This document shows, in pieces, positions 53,302 to 60,693 of a DNA stretch of 64,000 bases (position 1 is its first letter; every line of letters begins with the position of its first letter). The DNA is taken from contig NZ_SULH01000007.1 of NCBI RefSeq assembly GCF_007115095.1, forward strand, positions 61,933-125,932, given 5' to 3'. The position numbers and the translations under genes were made by a program. The notes below the pieces were generated by a model. That model worked only from the letters and a program-made list of their open reading frames with translations. It was not told where the DNA came from and did no database searches. This DNA comes from Levilactobacillus enshiensis (lineage in GTDB: Bacteria > Bacillota > Bacilli > Lactobacillales > Lactobacillaceae).

Positions 53302-53649
53302 CTACTCAGTTAAGTGGTAACTGGCATTAACCAGATTGGCCAGAATTTCTCTGCTAGGCACCTGATCAACCGCCAGTGTCAGCCAATTTTGCTTCGTGAA
53401 ATGCTGACCTGGTAAAATGTAGGAAAAAGCGTCAACCAGCTCGTCAATCCGTGCGGGGTCACACTTCAGGTCAATGTAGAGGTTGTCCCCCTTCTCGTAG
53501 ACCAAGCCAAAAATCTTTCGACTGGCTTGGTGTCGCAGCGCATCGAAGATCACTTGATTCCGGTGGGCGGGGTTGTTGAATGGCTGATCAATGGTGACCG
53601 CTTTGCCTGCACTGCTGAATGCAATTAGTTCTGCTCGCGTGATTTTCAT
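53302..53649 (-). CDS. MmcQ/YjbR family protein
   Basis: 115 residues from ATG 53649 with GAGGAG. Features of the MmcQ/YjbR fold: FGLVYEKGDNLYIDLKCDP (about 47-65), LPGQHFTKQNWLTLAV (about 79-94) and PSREILANLVNASYHL. These small proteins adopt a CyaY-like fold and are proposed DNA-binding or metal-linked proteins, but the function is not settled. Monocistronic. Confidence 0.85.
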   Translation of the reverse strand: MKITRAELIAFSSAGKAVTIDQPFNNPAHRNQVIFDALRHQASRKIFGLVYEKGDNLYIDLKCDPARIDELVDAFSYILPGQHFTKQNWLTLAVDQVPSREILANLVNASYHLTE

Positions 53650-53686
53650 GGCGTCTTTTCTCCTCATCTAGATTATGGTTAAAACA

Positions 53687-53716
53687 TTAGCCACCAAAAC
53701 TAATTCTGGTGGCTAA
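53687..53716 (-). terminator. Terminator of the 53731-54192 gene
   Basis: TTAGCCACCA/TGGTGGCTAA perfect 10-bp stem followed by TGTTTT on the minus strand. Confidence 0.75.
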
Positions 53717-53730
53717 GTCGTTTCTATATT

Positions 53731-54192
53731 TTATTTTAATAATACCGCACTGGCCTTGGCGTTGTATTTCAAATGAACTGCTTTCGCCGTCACCTGCTGG
53801 AAAGGCTTGCCAGGCTTACGTTTACCGTATTCCTGTAAGGTTAGTTTCTTCCCGTGACGGGTGATTTTCGTATAGTTCCAGGTCTTCTCTACATCGAAGT
53901 AATCCCGTAAATAATACGTTCCCCGTTTAACATGATACGCGAGGTGCTTGCCACCATAGGCTTGATCCCCGAAACCGGTCATGACCGTTACCGAATCCTT
54001 GGCCAACATCAGGGCATTGGCCGAAACGTCGGTATCCGTTCCGATGTGTTTCACCCGTAGCTGAACCCAAGCTCCCCTGAGTTGCTTGGGCGAGCCAGCC
54101 GTCCACTGGGTCTTGGCCTGAGCAGTGGTTCCCCAACCGAGACTGCCAACCATGCCCAGGACAACGACGGCACCTGTTACAAATTTATTCAT
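53731..54192 (-). CDS. Small secreted protein of unknown function
   Basis: 153 residues from ATG 54192 after GGAGGGG. Signal peptide to about residue 27 (GTTAQA). The mature part is basic and mostly beta, with lysine-rich ends (HGKKLTLQEYGKRKPGKP). No wall anchor or known domain is recognised. It resembles the many small exported proteins of lactobacilli built on a YHVKRGTYYLRDYF type strand pattern. Confidence 0.65.
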   Translation of the reverse strand: MNKFVTGAVVVLGMVGSLGWGTTAQAKTQWTAGSPKQLRGAWVQLRVKHIGTDTDVSANALMLAKDSVTVMTGFGDQAYGGKHLAYHVKRGTYYLRDYFDVEKTWNYTKITRHGKKLTLQEYGKRKPGKPFQQVTAKAVHLKYNAKASAVLLK

Positions 54193-54236
54193 AAAATCCC
54201 CTCCGATAGTAATCAGTATACCACTACTGAACATCC

Positions 54237-54272
54237 AAAAAAGGGAGCCCTGACAGTCGTCATCGCTCCCTT
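54237..54272 (-). terminator. Terminator of the EamA transporter gene
   Basis: GGGAGC/GCTCCC stem, GC-rich interior, followed by TTTTTT on the minus strand. Confidence 0.75.
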
Positions 54273-54303
54273 CGTCTCTTCATATTCATAACCCATGCTA
54301 ATT

Positions 54304-55245
54304 TTAATCTACTTTTCGCCTCAGAATAAACTGCAACATCTTATGCCCATTCAGCGATAACGCCATGACCGCTAAGATGATCAGCAAGCCGCCAAAGAGA
54401 TCAAATCCAGTCAGTTGCACGCTCAGAAAAATCACCGAAAATACCGTTGCTGACAAGGGTTCGAACGCATCCAACAGGCTGGCCGTCGTTGGTAGAATGT
54501 ACCCCAGACTGTGTGCGAACATCAAGAAGGGGAAAATGGTTCCCAAAATGATGATCAGCACAATCAGGCCCCATTCATTCCACGTTAGGGTCACCGTTGC
54601 GCGCCACAACGGTCCGAACACGTTGAGGCAGAGGCCGGCGATGAAGAGCCCCCAGCCGGTAACGGCAATGGCCCCAAACCGCGGTAAGAGTGGCCGGGGA
54701 ATCAACGTGTTGGTTGCCACCCCAATCGCTGACAGACCGCCCCAGAACAGGACGACCGGTGAAATGGCCAGACTGTTGAGATGGCCGTGGGTCACAATCA
54801 GTAGGGTCCCAATGAACGCCATCACCATCCCAATCGCCTCTGGCCGAGTCGGTGTGAGGTGTTTAAATAAGAAATAATAAATGCTAATAATAAACGGTCC
54901 CAGAAATTGCAGAATGGTCGCAATCGGCGCATTCCCAAATTTAACCGCTTCAAAGTAGAACAATTGCACGGGCACCAGCCCTAACAAGCCATAACTGACC
55001 ACGCGGATGCCGGCCCTTTTATCGTGCCAAATCTGAAACGGGTGGACGCCCACGACTTGACCCATGACCAGTAGCAAGAATCCTGCCGTGATCATGCGGA
55101 CCTGCGTCAGCCACAGTGCCGTCACGTGGGGATTTAGCTTGAACAGCGTGCTCGCCGCAACCCCCGAGATGCCCCATAAGATACACGCGGTGCTGGCCAA
55201 AAGGACCCCGCGCAAATGATGCCGTTGTTGTACCACTACTGCCAC
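54304..55245 (-). CDS. EamA/DMT-superfamily transporter
   Basis: 313 residues from a GTG start at 55245 (a second GTG two codons in is possible). Ten membrane segments in two EamA repeats (about 13-145 and 160-300). FGNAPIATILQFLGPFIIS near 100 and PTTASLLDAFEPLSATVFSV near 260 are family hallmarks. These export metabolites such as amino acids; no substrate can be assigned. A repeat element lies directly upstream. Confidence 0.88.
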   Translation of the reverse strand: MAVVVQQRHHLRGVLLASTACILWGISGVAASTLFKLNPHVTALWLTQVRMITAGFLLLVMGQVVGVHPFQIWHDKRAGIRVVSYGLLGLVPVQLFYFEAVKFGNAPIATILQFLGPFIISIYYFLFKHLTPTRPEAIGMVMAFIGTLLIVTHGHLNSLAISPVVLFWGGLSAIGVATNTLIPRPLLPRFGAIAVTGWGLFIAGLCLNVFGPLWRATVTLTWNEWGLIVLIIILGTIFPFLMFAHSLGYILPTTASLLDAFEPLSATVFSVIFLSVQLTGFDLFGGLLIILAVMALSLNGHKMLQFILRRKVD

Positions 55246-55354
55246 TTCCCACTTCTACTCGAATTATGAATAAGATGCTACCTTGACTTTAAACTGCCTT
55301 TAAATCCTATCATTGTGCCTGATGTTGCGGTAAGCTCCCCCAATTTGATAGTAA

Positions 55355-55961
55355 CTAAAGGTTGAAAGATAAAATTCAGGTCTGATTTCAGTATTGATAA
55401 GCAGTCAAACCATTAAATTAGACTAAATTGGGCGCACTCCGGCTGCCAGGGATTCCACCAGCTGTGGGGACGCTTCAGCCTGGAAGAACACCAGTCTTCT
55501 CGCTCGCTTTGAAGCCACGAAAACCACGTGTCTCCAAAGTCGCCCGTGCTGTAAGCTGGCTCACCAGCTAACACCACTTTCACGGCCGGCTCCATCCCTG
55601 GCCTCCTCCGACGCTGATTGTGTTTTATCAAGACAACGGCTATAGTCCACAGCCATCTGACGTTTTGAGCTTCAATTGATAACGACCATTACGGTTATTC
55701 TCAGAGTTTTCTGAGAACACAATGTAAGCCGAGAGGTCGGCAGATATGAGCTCAGGCGCGTCGTTCTACTTAGTCAGTAAGTGATTTTCTTACTGGCTAA
55801 GTAGAAAACCAAGCTTGTAGACTCGGTTATTTCGAGGCTTCAAGCTGTGTTCGCACCGATCCGGCCCATAGCTGCCGGCCGGTAAGGCGACCCTGCCTAG
55901 TCTTAGTCTCAGTGTTGTTAGAACAGGCATAGGCCCTACTTTGAAGCTTTCAACTTTTAGA
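55355..55961 (-). mobile_element. MITE-like non-coding repeat, copy C (607 bp, complete)
   Basis: The ends CTAAAGGTTGAAAG and CTTTCAACTTTTAG match as an inverted repeat at 13 of 14 positions and are flanked by GATAGTAA (55347-55354) and ATAGTAA (55962-55968). The interior matches the copies at 15927 and 62341 in reverse orientation, including both large helices. One hairpin loop (TTAGCTGGTGAGCCAGCTTA) is shorter than in the others, while its stem is intact. It lies between the EamA gene and the FusB-like gene. Confidence 0.88.
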
Positions 55962-55968
55962 TAGTAAT

Positions 55969-56172
55969 CCTATCATTGGAATTGACCAATTTTTAAGCGG
56001 CTTAGCCAATCTGATTGTGCGAAGGCGCACCAAACTGCCGGCAACCCTGACGCAAAAGTTATGACACTAGGCACAAGGGATAAGTATAACAAACGTCTCA
56101 CGCTTACCGACCAACTCTGAGTGATTCATCATTAAATTATTACTTTGAAGCGGTTCCATTCTTAGACAACGC
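55969..56172. other. Intergenic region
   Basis: About 200 bases between the repeat and the FusB-like gene terminator. No gene seen. Confidence 0.4.
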
Positions 56173-56199
56173 AAAAGACACGACCAAATTTGGCCGTGC
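56173..56199 (-). terminator. Terminator of the FusB-like gene
   Basis: CACGGCCAAA/TTTGGTCGTG stem, then TCTTTTG on the minus strand, just after the stop. Confidence 0.7.
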
Positions 56200-56212
56200 C
56201 CATTCATTCAAC

Positions 56213-56860
56213 TTAACGTTTTGGCCGCACCACCGTAAGAAAATCGGTGAGGGCTTGTGGTTCAGTCAACTGCCGGTTACACTGCGCACTGTCCCGGCAA
56301 ATGTAATTACCGTTACGCGTGTACGTGCCTAGGCCAGACGTTTTTGTCGTGGAAACAAAGAGCGAGACGTTGCCAATTGTATGGCAGATTGCACACAGCC
56401 CTTTGATGGTCTCGGGGTTAAATTGCCCCTGAACGCCGATCAAACGGTCCTCGTACGGCGCTACCAGATATTTCTTCTGATTGCCGCCATCGTTCCAGCC
56501 CAGATAGGTCAGTTGATGCAAGTTCAAGCTAGCCCATTCTGGCTGCTTGAGCTTCTTCACTTTGCGAAATAGCTTACTCAATTGCTTCGTCGTCAGCCGT
56601 GGAAATGGGATAACGAGTGGTTCAATCATGCCGATCAATTTGGCTGCGGCTTCACGGGTCAACTTGTCTGGCTGTAACCCGCGCACAAACGCTTGGGCTA
56701 CCGGTTCGTCTGCAGGGAGTAGCGGCACAATCTTTTCTAGCGTTGTGGCGCGAACCACCCCACGCATCTTCACATCGTTGACAGACAGATAGGCGCTGAC
56801 CAGGTTGTTGACCTGCTGGGTAATATAACTATATTCGTAAGTGGTAATCGTTGGTTCCAT
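56213..56860 (-). CDS. FusB/FusC-type elongation factor G-binding protein
   Basis: 215 residues after AAAGGACG. The N-terminal helical domain (about 1-85) starts with the YEYSYITQQVNNLVSAY pattern of FusB proteins. The C-terminal treble-clef domain has zinc ligands C156-x2-C159 and C188-x5-C194 (CAICHTIGNVSLF, ICRDSAQC). FusB-type proteins bind EF-G and free it from fusidic-acid-stalled ribosomes. Many lactobacilli carry chromosomal versions. Upstream is a leader-peptide attenuator, consistent with induction by ribosome stalling. Confidence 0.85.
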   Translation of the reverse strand: MEPTITTYEYSYITQQVNNLVSAYLSVNDVKMRGVVRATTLEKIVPLLPADEPVAQAFVRGLQPDKLTREAAAKLIGMIEPLVIPFPRLTTKQLSKLFRKVKKLKQPEWASLNLHQLTYLGWNDGGNQKKYLVAPYEDRLIGVQGQFNPETIKGLCAICHTIGNVSLFVSTTKTSGLGTYTRNGNYICRDSAQCNRQLTEPQALTDFLTVVRPKR

Positions 56861-56892
56861 AATTTTGTGACGTCCTTTCAGATTTCAAACCT

Positions 56893-56948
56893 GACACTTC
56901 TCCGAAAGGTCCACTAGGAAAAGTGTCGCTAACAGACAGCACTCTTCC
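56893..56948 (-). promoter_or_regulatory. Mutually exclusive hairpins of the FusB-like attenuator
   Basis: On the minus strand: arm A GGAAGAGTG (56948-56940), arm B GACACTTTTCC (56927-56917), arm C GGAGAAGTGTC (56903-56893). B pairs with A over 9 bases or with C over 11 bases, each with one G-U. The B-C loop contains CCTTTC, which can pair with the gene's ribosome site GAAAGG. Pairing A-B would therefore free CCTTTC to block translation. Confidence 0.7.
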
Positions 56949-56951
56949 GTA

Positions 56952-56981
56952 CTAATAACGATCCAAGTTGTGGCATCGCAT
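56952..56981 (-). CDS. Leader peptide MRCHNLDRY of the FusB-like gene
   Basis: Nine codons then TAG. AAGGAG lies at 56993-56988; of three consecutive ATG codons the third (56981) has the best spacing. The frame ends four bases before arm A, so a ribosome stalled near its end would cover arm A and favour the B-C hairpin. Confidence 0.6.
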   Translation of the reverse strand: MRCHNLDRY

Positions 56982-57024
56982 CATCATCTCCTTATCCTCA
57001 GCCAAAATGGCTAAAGTAGTTGGT

Positions 57025-57053
57025 AGTATACCTGAAAAATAGTGCGTTGACAA
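57025..57053 (-). promoter_or_regulatory. Promoter of the FusB-like gene
   Basis: Minus strand TTGTCA (57053-57048), 17-base spacer, TATACT (57030-57025), about 38 bases before the leader peptide start. Confidence 0.75.
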
Positions 57054-57086
57054 GGACGGTGTAAACGCAGTGGCTACGAGAGTGAA

Positions 57087-57117
57087 CAAAAGAGAGTCTG
57101 GAATCACTCCCAGACTC
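57087..57117 (-). terminator. Terminator-like hairpin without a gene in front
   Basis: GAGTCTGG/CCAGACTC followed by TCTTTTG on the minus strand. No minus-strand gene is found between 57118 and 57449; it may end an unseen small RNA. The remaining 57118-57449 shows only the upstream region of the next gene. Confidence 0.55.
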
Positions 57118-57449
57118 CCCAACGAACCAGCATTAGACTCATGTCAGTCACTCTTGATGGTAGTCGTCTGACATCATCCAAAATTTGCTGCTAGCTGAGC
57201 ACAAGTCGCGCCGACCGGCCTGCGTGGCTCAAGTTTATTCTAACAAATAGTGGGATAAATCGTGATGGAAAGTCACTGGTTCGCTCGGCCAGTAAATTAA
57301 AGGGTCTCACTACTTAATGCCCAAACAATTGGTAGTTCGGTCGCAGTCTCCGTTATTGAATAAATCTGTTTAGTTACAATTAATCCGTATAAATAAAGCG
57401 CTTTCTATGCTAGAATATGACTAATATAACTCTGGAGGTAGACAAACAC

Positions 57450-58019
57450 ATGAAGACTGAAAAGGAAAAATTTTTAGCTGGCGAACCCTACAATATCATG
57501 GACCCCGAACTGGCTGCCGATGAGACCAAGGCGCGGCGACTCTGTAAACTGATGAATGATCTAGACGATACGGCAACCGCCGAAAAAGATGGCCTCATTC
57601 GCCAGCTCTTTGGCTCCGTTGGGAAACGTCCTTGGGTCCAACCCAACTTCCGCTGTGACTTCGGCTATAACATCCACGTTGGTGACGACTTCATGTGCAA
57701 CTACGACAACGTCATCTTGGACATCGCTCCCGTGACGATTGGCGACCACTGCATGATGGCTCCGCACGTGCAGATCTATTCCGCCTACCATCCCCTTGAC
57801 CCGGCTGGCCGTGATGCCTTCATCGGCCTGGGCAAGCCCGTCACGATTGGGGACCACGTCTGGATCGGTGGCGGCGCCGTCATCCTACCCGGCGTGACGT
57901 TAGGCAACAACGTAGTGGTTGGTGCCAACTCCACCGTCACCAAGTCCTTCGGTGACAACGTGGTTATCGCGGGTAGCCCGGCCCGCGTGATTCGTGAGAA
58001 CGTTCCTGAAAATAAGTAA
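57450..58019 (+). CDS. Maltose/galactoside O-acetyltransferase family (LacA/Maa)
   Basis: 189 residues from ATG 57450, after GGAGG at 11 bases. N-terminal MKTEKEKFLAGEPYNIMDPEL (in part) is the Maa domain. Left-handed beta-helix hexapeptides follow (IAPVTIGDHCMMAPHVQIYS, KPVTIGDHVWIGGGAVILPG). The active-site histidine is in SAYHPLDP. It transfers acetyl from acetyl-CoA to sugars such as maltose or galactosides. A second, diverged family member lies convergent at 58232. Confidence 0.9.
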   Translation: MKTEKEKFLAGEPYNIMDPELAADETKARRLCKLMNDLDDTATAEKDGLIRQLFGSVGKRPWVQPNFRCDFGYNIHVGDDFMCNYDNVILDIAPVTIGDHCMMAPHVQIYSAYHPLDPAGRDAFIGLGKPVTIGDHVWIGGGAVILPGVTLGNNVVVGANSTVTKSFGDNVVIAGSPARVIRENVPENK

Positions 58020-58035
58020 CTAACGCCCAAACACC

Positions 58036-58130
58036 GGTCATGCTCGTTTTAAACTAAAAACAACATGGTGGTTGGGTTCGCCTTACTGCCCGGCAGATAT
58101 AGGCTGGCTCGGTGCGAATACAACTACTTC
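58036..58130 (+). mobile_element. MITE-like repeat, copy G (5' fragment, degenerate)
   Basis: AACAACATGGTGGTTGGGTTCG, TTACTGCCCGGCAGATATAGGCTGG and TCGGTGCGAATACAACT (in parts) match the first third of the long copies. No second half or terminus is present. Confidence 0.6.
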
Positions 58131-58172
58131 CCCATACTAGAATAATCTGGATTTCATCTTTCTTTATCAGCT

Positions 58173-58230
58173 AAAACGCGTTGTGAGCCCCTCTACTCAT
58201 TGGTAGAAGTTGCTGACAACGCGTTTTTTT
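58173..58230 (+). terminator. Terminator shared by the convergent acetyltransferase genes
   Basis: AAAACGCGTTGT (58173-58184) and ACAACGCGTTTT (58216-58227) form a 12-bp stem enclosing a small CTAC/GTAG hairpin; T7 follows on the plus strand. Confidence 0.8.
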
Positions 58231-58231
58231 A

Positions 58232-58795
58232 TTATTTCGCTAATGATTTAATGACCTTCGCTGGCACGCCACCAACCAACGTGTTTGCTGGAACGTCCTT
58301 GGTCACAATGGCACCGGCCGCAATCACGACATTATCACCGACCGTGACGCCCGGCATAATTGCGACCTTCCCGCCGATCCAGACATCATTTCCAATCGTC
58401 ACCGGCTTGGCTTGGGCTAGATAAGCCCGTCGGCCAGTCGCCGTCATGGGATGGTTGACCGTGTAAATATCAACGTTGGGGCCAATCATCACGTGATTAC
58501 CGATGGTCACAGGGGCGATATCTAAGATCGTCAAATTATAATTGCTCAAAAAGTCTTCACCAACGTGAATGTTCTGGCCATTATCGCAATTAAACGTTGC
58601 CTGAACCGAAACGCGCTCACCGTGGCTCCCCAATATTTCTTTGATTTTAGCCGTCTGCGCTGTTGGGTCAGTCGCTGGAATCGCGTTAAACTCTTGACAC
58701 AATTTAGCCGCCCGCGCCTTGCGCGCCGCTACCTCCTGATCTAAGAAATAATACGGTTCCCCTGCTTCTAACTTCTGTAACTCACTTTCTGCCAT
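58232..58795 (-). CDS. Maltose/galactoside O-acetyltransferase family, second copy
   Basis: 187 residues from ATG 58795, eight bases after GAGG. The same architecture as the 57450 gene (Maa domain, then hexapeptide repeats [20 protein letters not shown] and [20 protein letters not shown]; histidine in TVNHPMTA). The two proteins are clearly related but well diverged, so the duplication is old or one copy was acquired. Convergent with the first copy. Confidence 0.9.
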   Translation of the reverse strand: MAESELQKLEAGEPYYFLDQEVAARKARAAKLCQEFNAIPATDPTAQTAKIKEILGSHGERVSVQATFNCDNGQNIHVGEDFLSNYNLTILDIAPVTIGNHVMIGPNVDIYTVNHPMTATGRRAYLAQAKPVTIGNDVWIGGKVAIMPGVTVGDNVVIAAGAIVTKDVPANTLVGGVPAKVIKSLAK

Positions 58796-58934
58796 TTCTT
58801 TCACCTCAAGTTTAGTCTACCACTGAGCTGCCTAAGAAAATACGGTGTTGATTCGCAACCACTATGACAGCAATCCGCTCAGTTGCGATGATCACTGTCT
58901 TCATCTATGCTAATTCCAACCAGGAGGTCTTCCC

Positions 58935-59351
58935 ATGACAACACTGATTGCCCACGCCTTAATTGCCACCCCAGCCGGCTACCTGCTCCTTCAACGAACA
59001 CCTGTCGAGCGCGGCCAATCCAACATTTACCCGCTATTTTGGGACATTCCTGGCGGTCGCACACAGCCCCACGAGACTGCCCGCCAAGCTGCTAAGCGGG
59101 AATGCCTTGAAGAAACAGGGCTTCACATTCAACCGACCACCATTATCGGCATCACAACCACCTATGATCAAAACCAGGAGCAACGCTTCACCCGGCTAAT
59201 TTTTACCGCCCACTTGCTCACGCCACTCACCGATTTAAAGCTGAATACCGCTGAGCACGGCCGCTATGCTACCTGTACGTCACTAGCAACTTGGCCAGCG
59301 GACCAGCAACTCGTTCCTTATCTCCGCAATCTGTTGACGACTGCCAATTAA
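58935..59351 (+). CDS. NUDIX hydrolase
   Basis: 138 residues after AGGAGG. The Nudix box is complete: G41-x5-E47-x7-R55-E56-x-L58-E59-E60-x-G62-L63 (GRTQPHETARQAAKRECLEE in part). The N-terminal HALIATPAGYLLLQR strand and IPGG precede it. It hydrolyses nucleoside diphosphates linked to another group; the substrate is unknown. Monocistronic. Confidence 0.92.
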   Translation: MTTLIAHALIATPAGYLLLQRTPVERGQSNIYPLFWDIPGGRTQPHETARQAAKRECLEETGLHIQPTTIIGITTTYDQNQEQRFTRLIFTAHLLTPLTDLKLNTAEHGRYATCTSLATWPADQQLVPYLRNLLTTAN

Positions 59352-59402
59352 AAAGGGTTGTGTCGATTACCCACTTAGCTGGTAATCGACGAAACCTTTT
59401 CA
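59351..59402. terminator. Bidirectional terminator between the NUDIX and surface protein genes
   Basis: GTCGATTACC/GGTAATCGAC within a longer AAAAGGGTT/AACCTTTT stem, with T runs on both sides (T11 on the plus strand). Confidence 0.85.
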
Positions 59403-59417
59403 CTTTTTTTTTTTAAT

Positions 59418-60419
59418 TTAAGCGATCCAACCACCGGTGCTCAGCACACTCACACTGCCAGTCGGGGCGACCTTGACGGTGTACCGGTACCCTTGAATAT
59501 CAAAGTCGGCATGGGCCTTGATATTCAGATTCTTCGTGCTCTGCGTAAAGGCCTGACTGCTAACGACCTTGCCATGAGCATTACGGTTCGTTAATTTGAC
59601 GGCCTTGCCCGCTTGGAAATCATAGATGGCCGTTTGACTATCCTGTTGTAATAAGACAACGCGTTGGACATTACCATTGGCGGTTGCGACCCCCACCTTA
59701 ACGTGACCCGCTTCATCGACCGTCGTGGTAGCCGTGGTAGCGGCCAGGTCACGAGTCAATTCGCGCTGCAGGAGATTTGGATAAGTGCCCTTGATAACGG
59801 CGTTGACGGGTAACCAACCGATGGCCTTGCCTGCCGCCGTTTCAAAGTAGAGGTACTGCTTCTTATTGATCGTCGTCAATGACTGAATCGCGTACAACGT
59901 CCGGTAGCCGTAGGAGTGACCATAGTGATTTGCCGCCGTGGTTCCCAACGTCTTCTTAGGCATGTTCCAGAAGTCATTGTTCGTCGTTGGCGTCCAGTAA
60001 GCGGTCTTCTTTACACTGGTCAGCTTACTGATCTGCTGATGGAATTTTAACTGGCTCAGTGCCACATAGCCGCCGACCAAGGTCGTGTTGGCCTTGCTGG
60101 GGTTCGGCACAGCGGTCCCGTGAGGCAAAGCTTTGGTCGTCACTTTGGCCAGGCGCACGTAGCGTTTGCCATTGACCTTGATGACCTTATCGACTGTCCA
60201 CTGCTTCGTAGTACTCTTGTCCGTCCCCAAGACCGTGCTCTTCGCGTAAGCTGCGCGCGGATAGCTGTACACCTTAGTTCCCTTAGCTTTAAATGTGAAA
60301 ATCCGTTGCTGGGGGTATTCTGGCAACGTGACTTTTTTAGCCGCATGGGCGGTCGTGCTGCCTCCCCACAAAATCAGTCCCAGACTGCCCGCCATTGCCA
60401 ACTTAATCCAGTTCTTCAT
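59418..60419 (-). CDS. Secreted surface protein with SH3-like segments, S-layer-like C-terminus
   Basis: 333 residues after GAGGAGCGCAC. Signal peptide to about residue 27 (STTAHAA). The middle contains SH3/GW-like pieces: YSYPRAAYAKSTVLG, KTAYWTPTTNNDFWNMP and LYFETAAGKAIGWLPVNAV, comparable to the wall-binding repeats of the Slp proteins. It ends TGGWIA, the same W-[IL]-A terminus as the three S-layer paralogues at 35-41 kb. Its smaller size and distance suggest an accessory S-layer-associated protein. Confidence 0.7.
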   Translation of the reverse strand: MKNWIKLAMAGSLGLILWGGSTTAHAAKKVTLPEYPQQRIFTFKAKGTKVYSYPRAAYAKSTVLGTDKSTTKQWTVDKVIKVNGKRYVRLAKVTTKALPHGTAVPNPSKANTTLVGGYVALSQLKFHQQISKLTSVKKTAYWTPTTNNDFWNMPKKTLGTTAANHYGHSYGYRTLYAIQSLTTINKKQYLYFETAAGKAIGWLPVNAVIKGTYPNLLQRELTRDLAATTATTTVDEAGHVKVGVATANGNVQRVVLLQQDSQTAIYDFQAGKAVKLTNRNAHGKVVSSQAFTQSTKNLNIKAHADFDIQGYRYTVKVAPTGSVSVLSTGGWIA

Positions 60420-60566
60420 GTGCGCTCCTCCTCAGAAGTTACCTGTCAACATCTCTTCCTCAACCTATTCGTCATTTTCCCGAAACGGTTCGTCCTAGTC
60501 ACACACCGTCCCATTAATTTATCAAAAAAACATTAAAGTAGCTTTACTGAAGTATACACCAAAAGA

Positions 60567-60609
60567 CAATTAATTGTGCGCGATAATCACTATCCGTAAC
60601 AATTAATTG
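60567..60609. promoter_or_regulatory. Duplicated palindrome CAATTAATTG upstream of the surface protein gene
   Basis: CAATTAATTG at 60567-60576 and 60600-60609, themselves palindromic, flank GATAATCACTATC. It lies about 150-190 bases before the surface protein start and downstream of pepD: an operator or large hairpin. Confidence 0.4.
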
Positions 60610-60693
60610 CCTTTTAGGGTTTATTTAGCTGAATTCTGGGTTGCTCTTAAAACGTTTAATCTAAAAACCAATTGGTCTACGACTCACGGTCGA

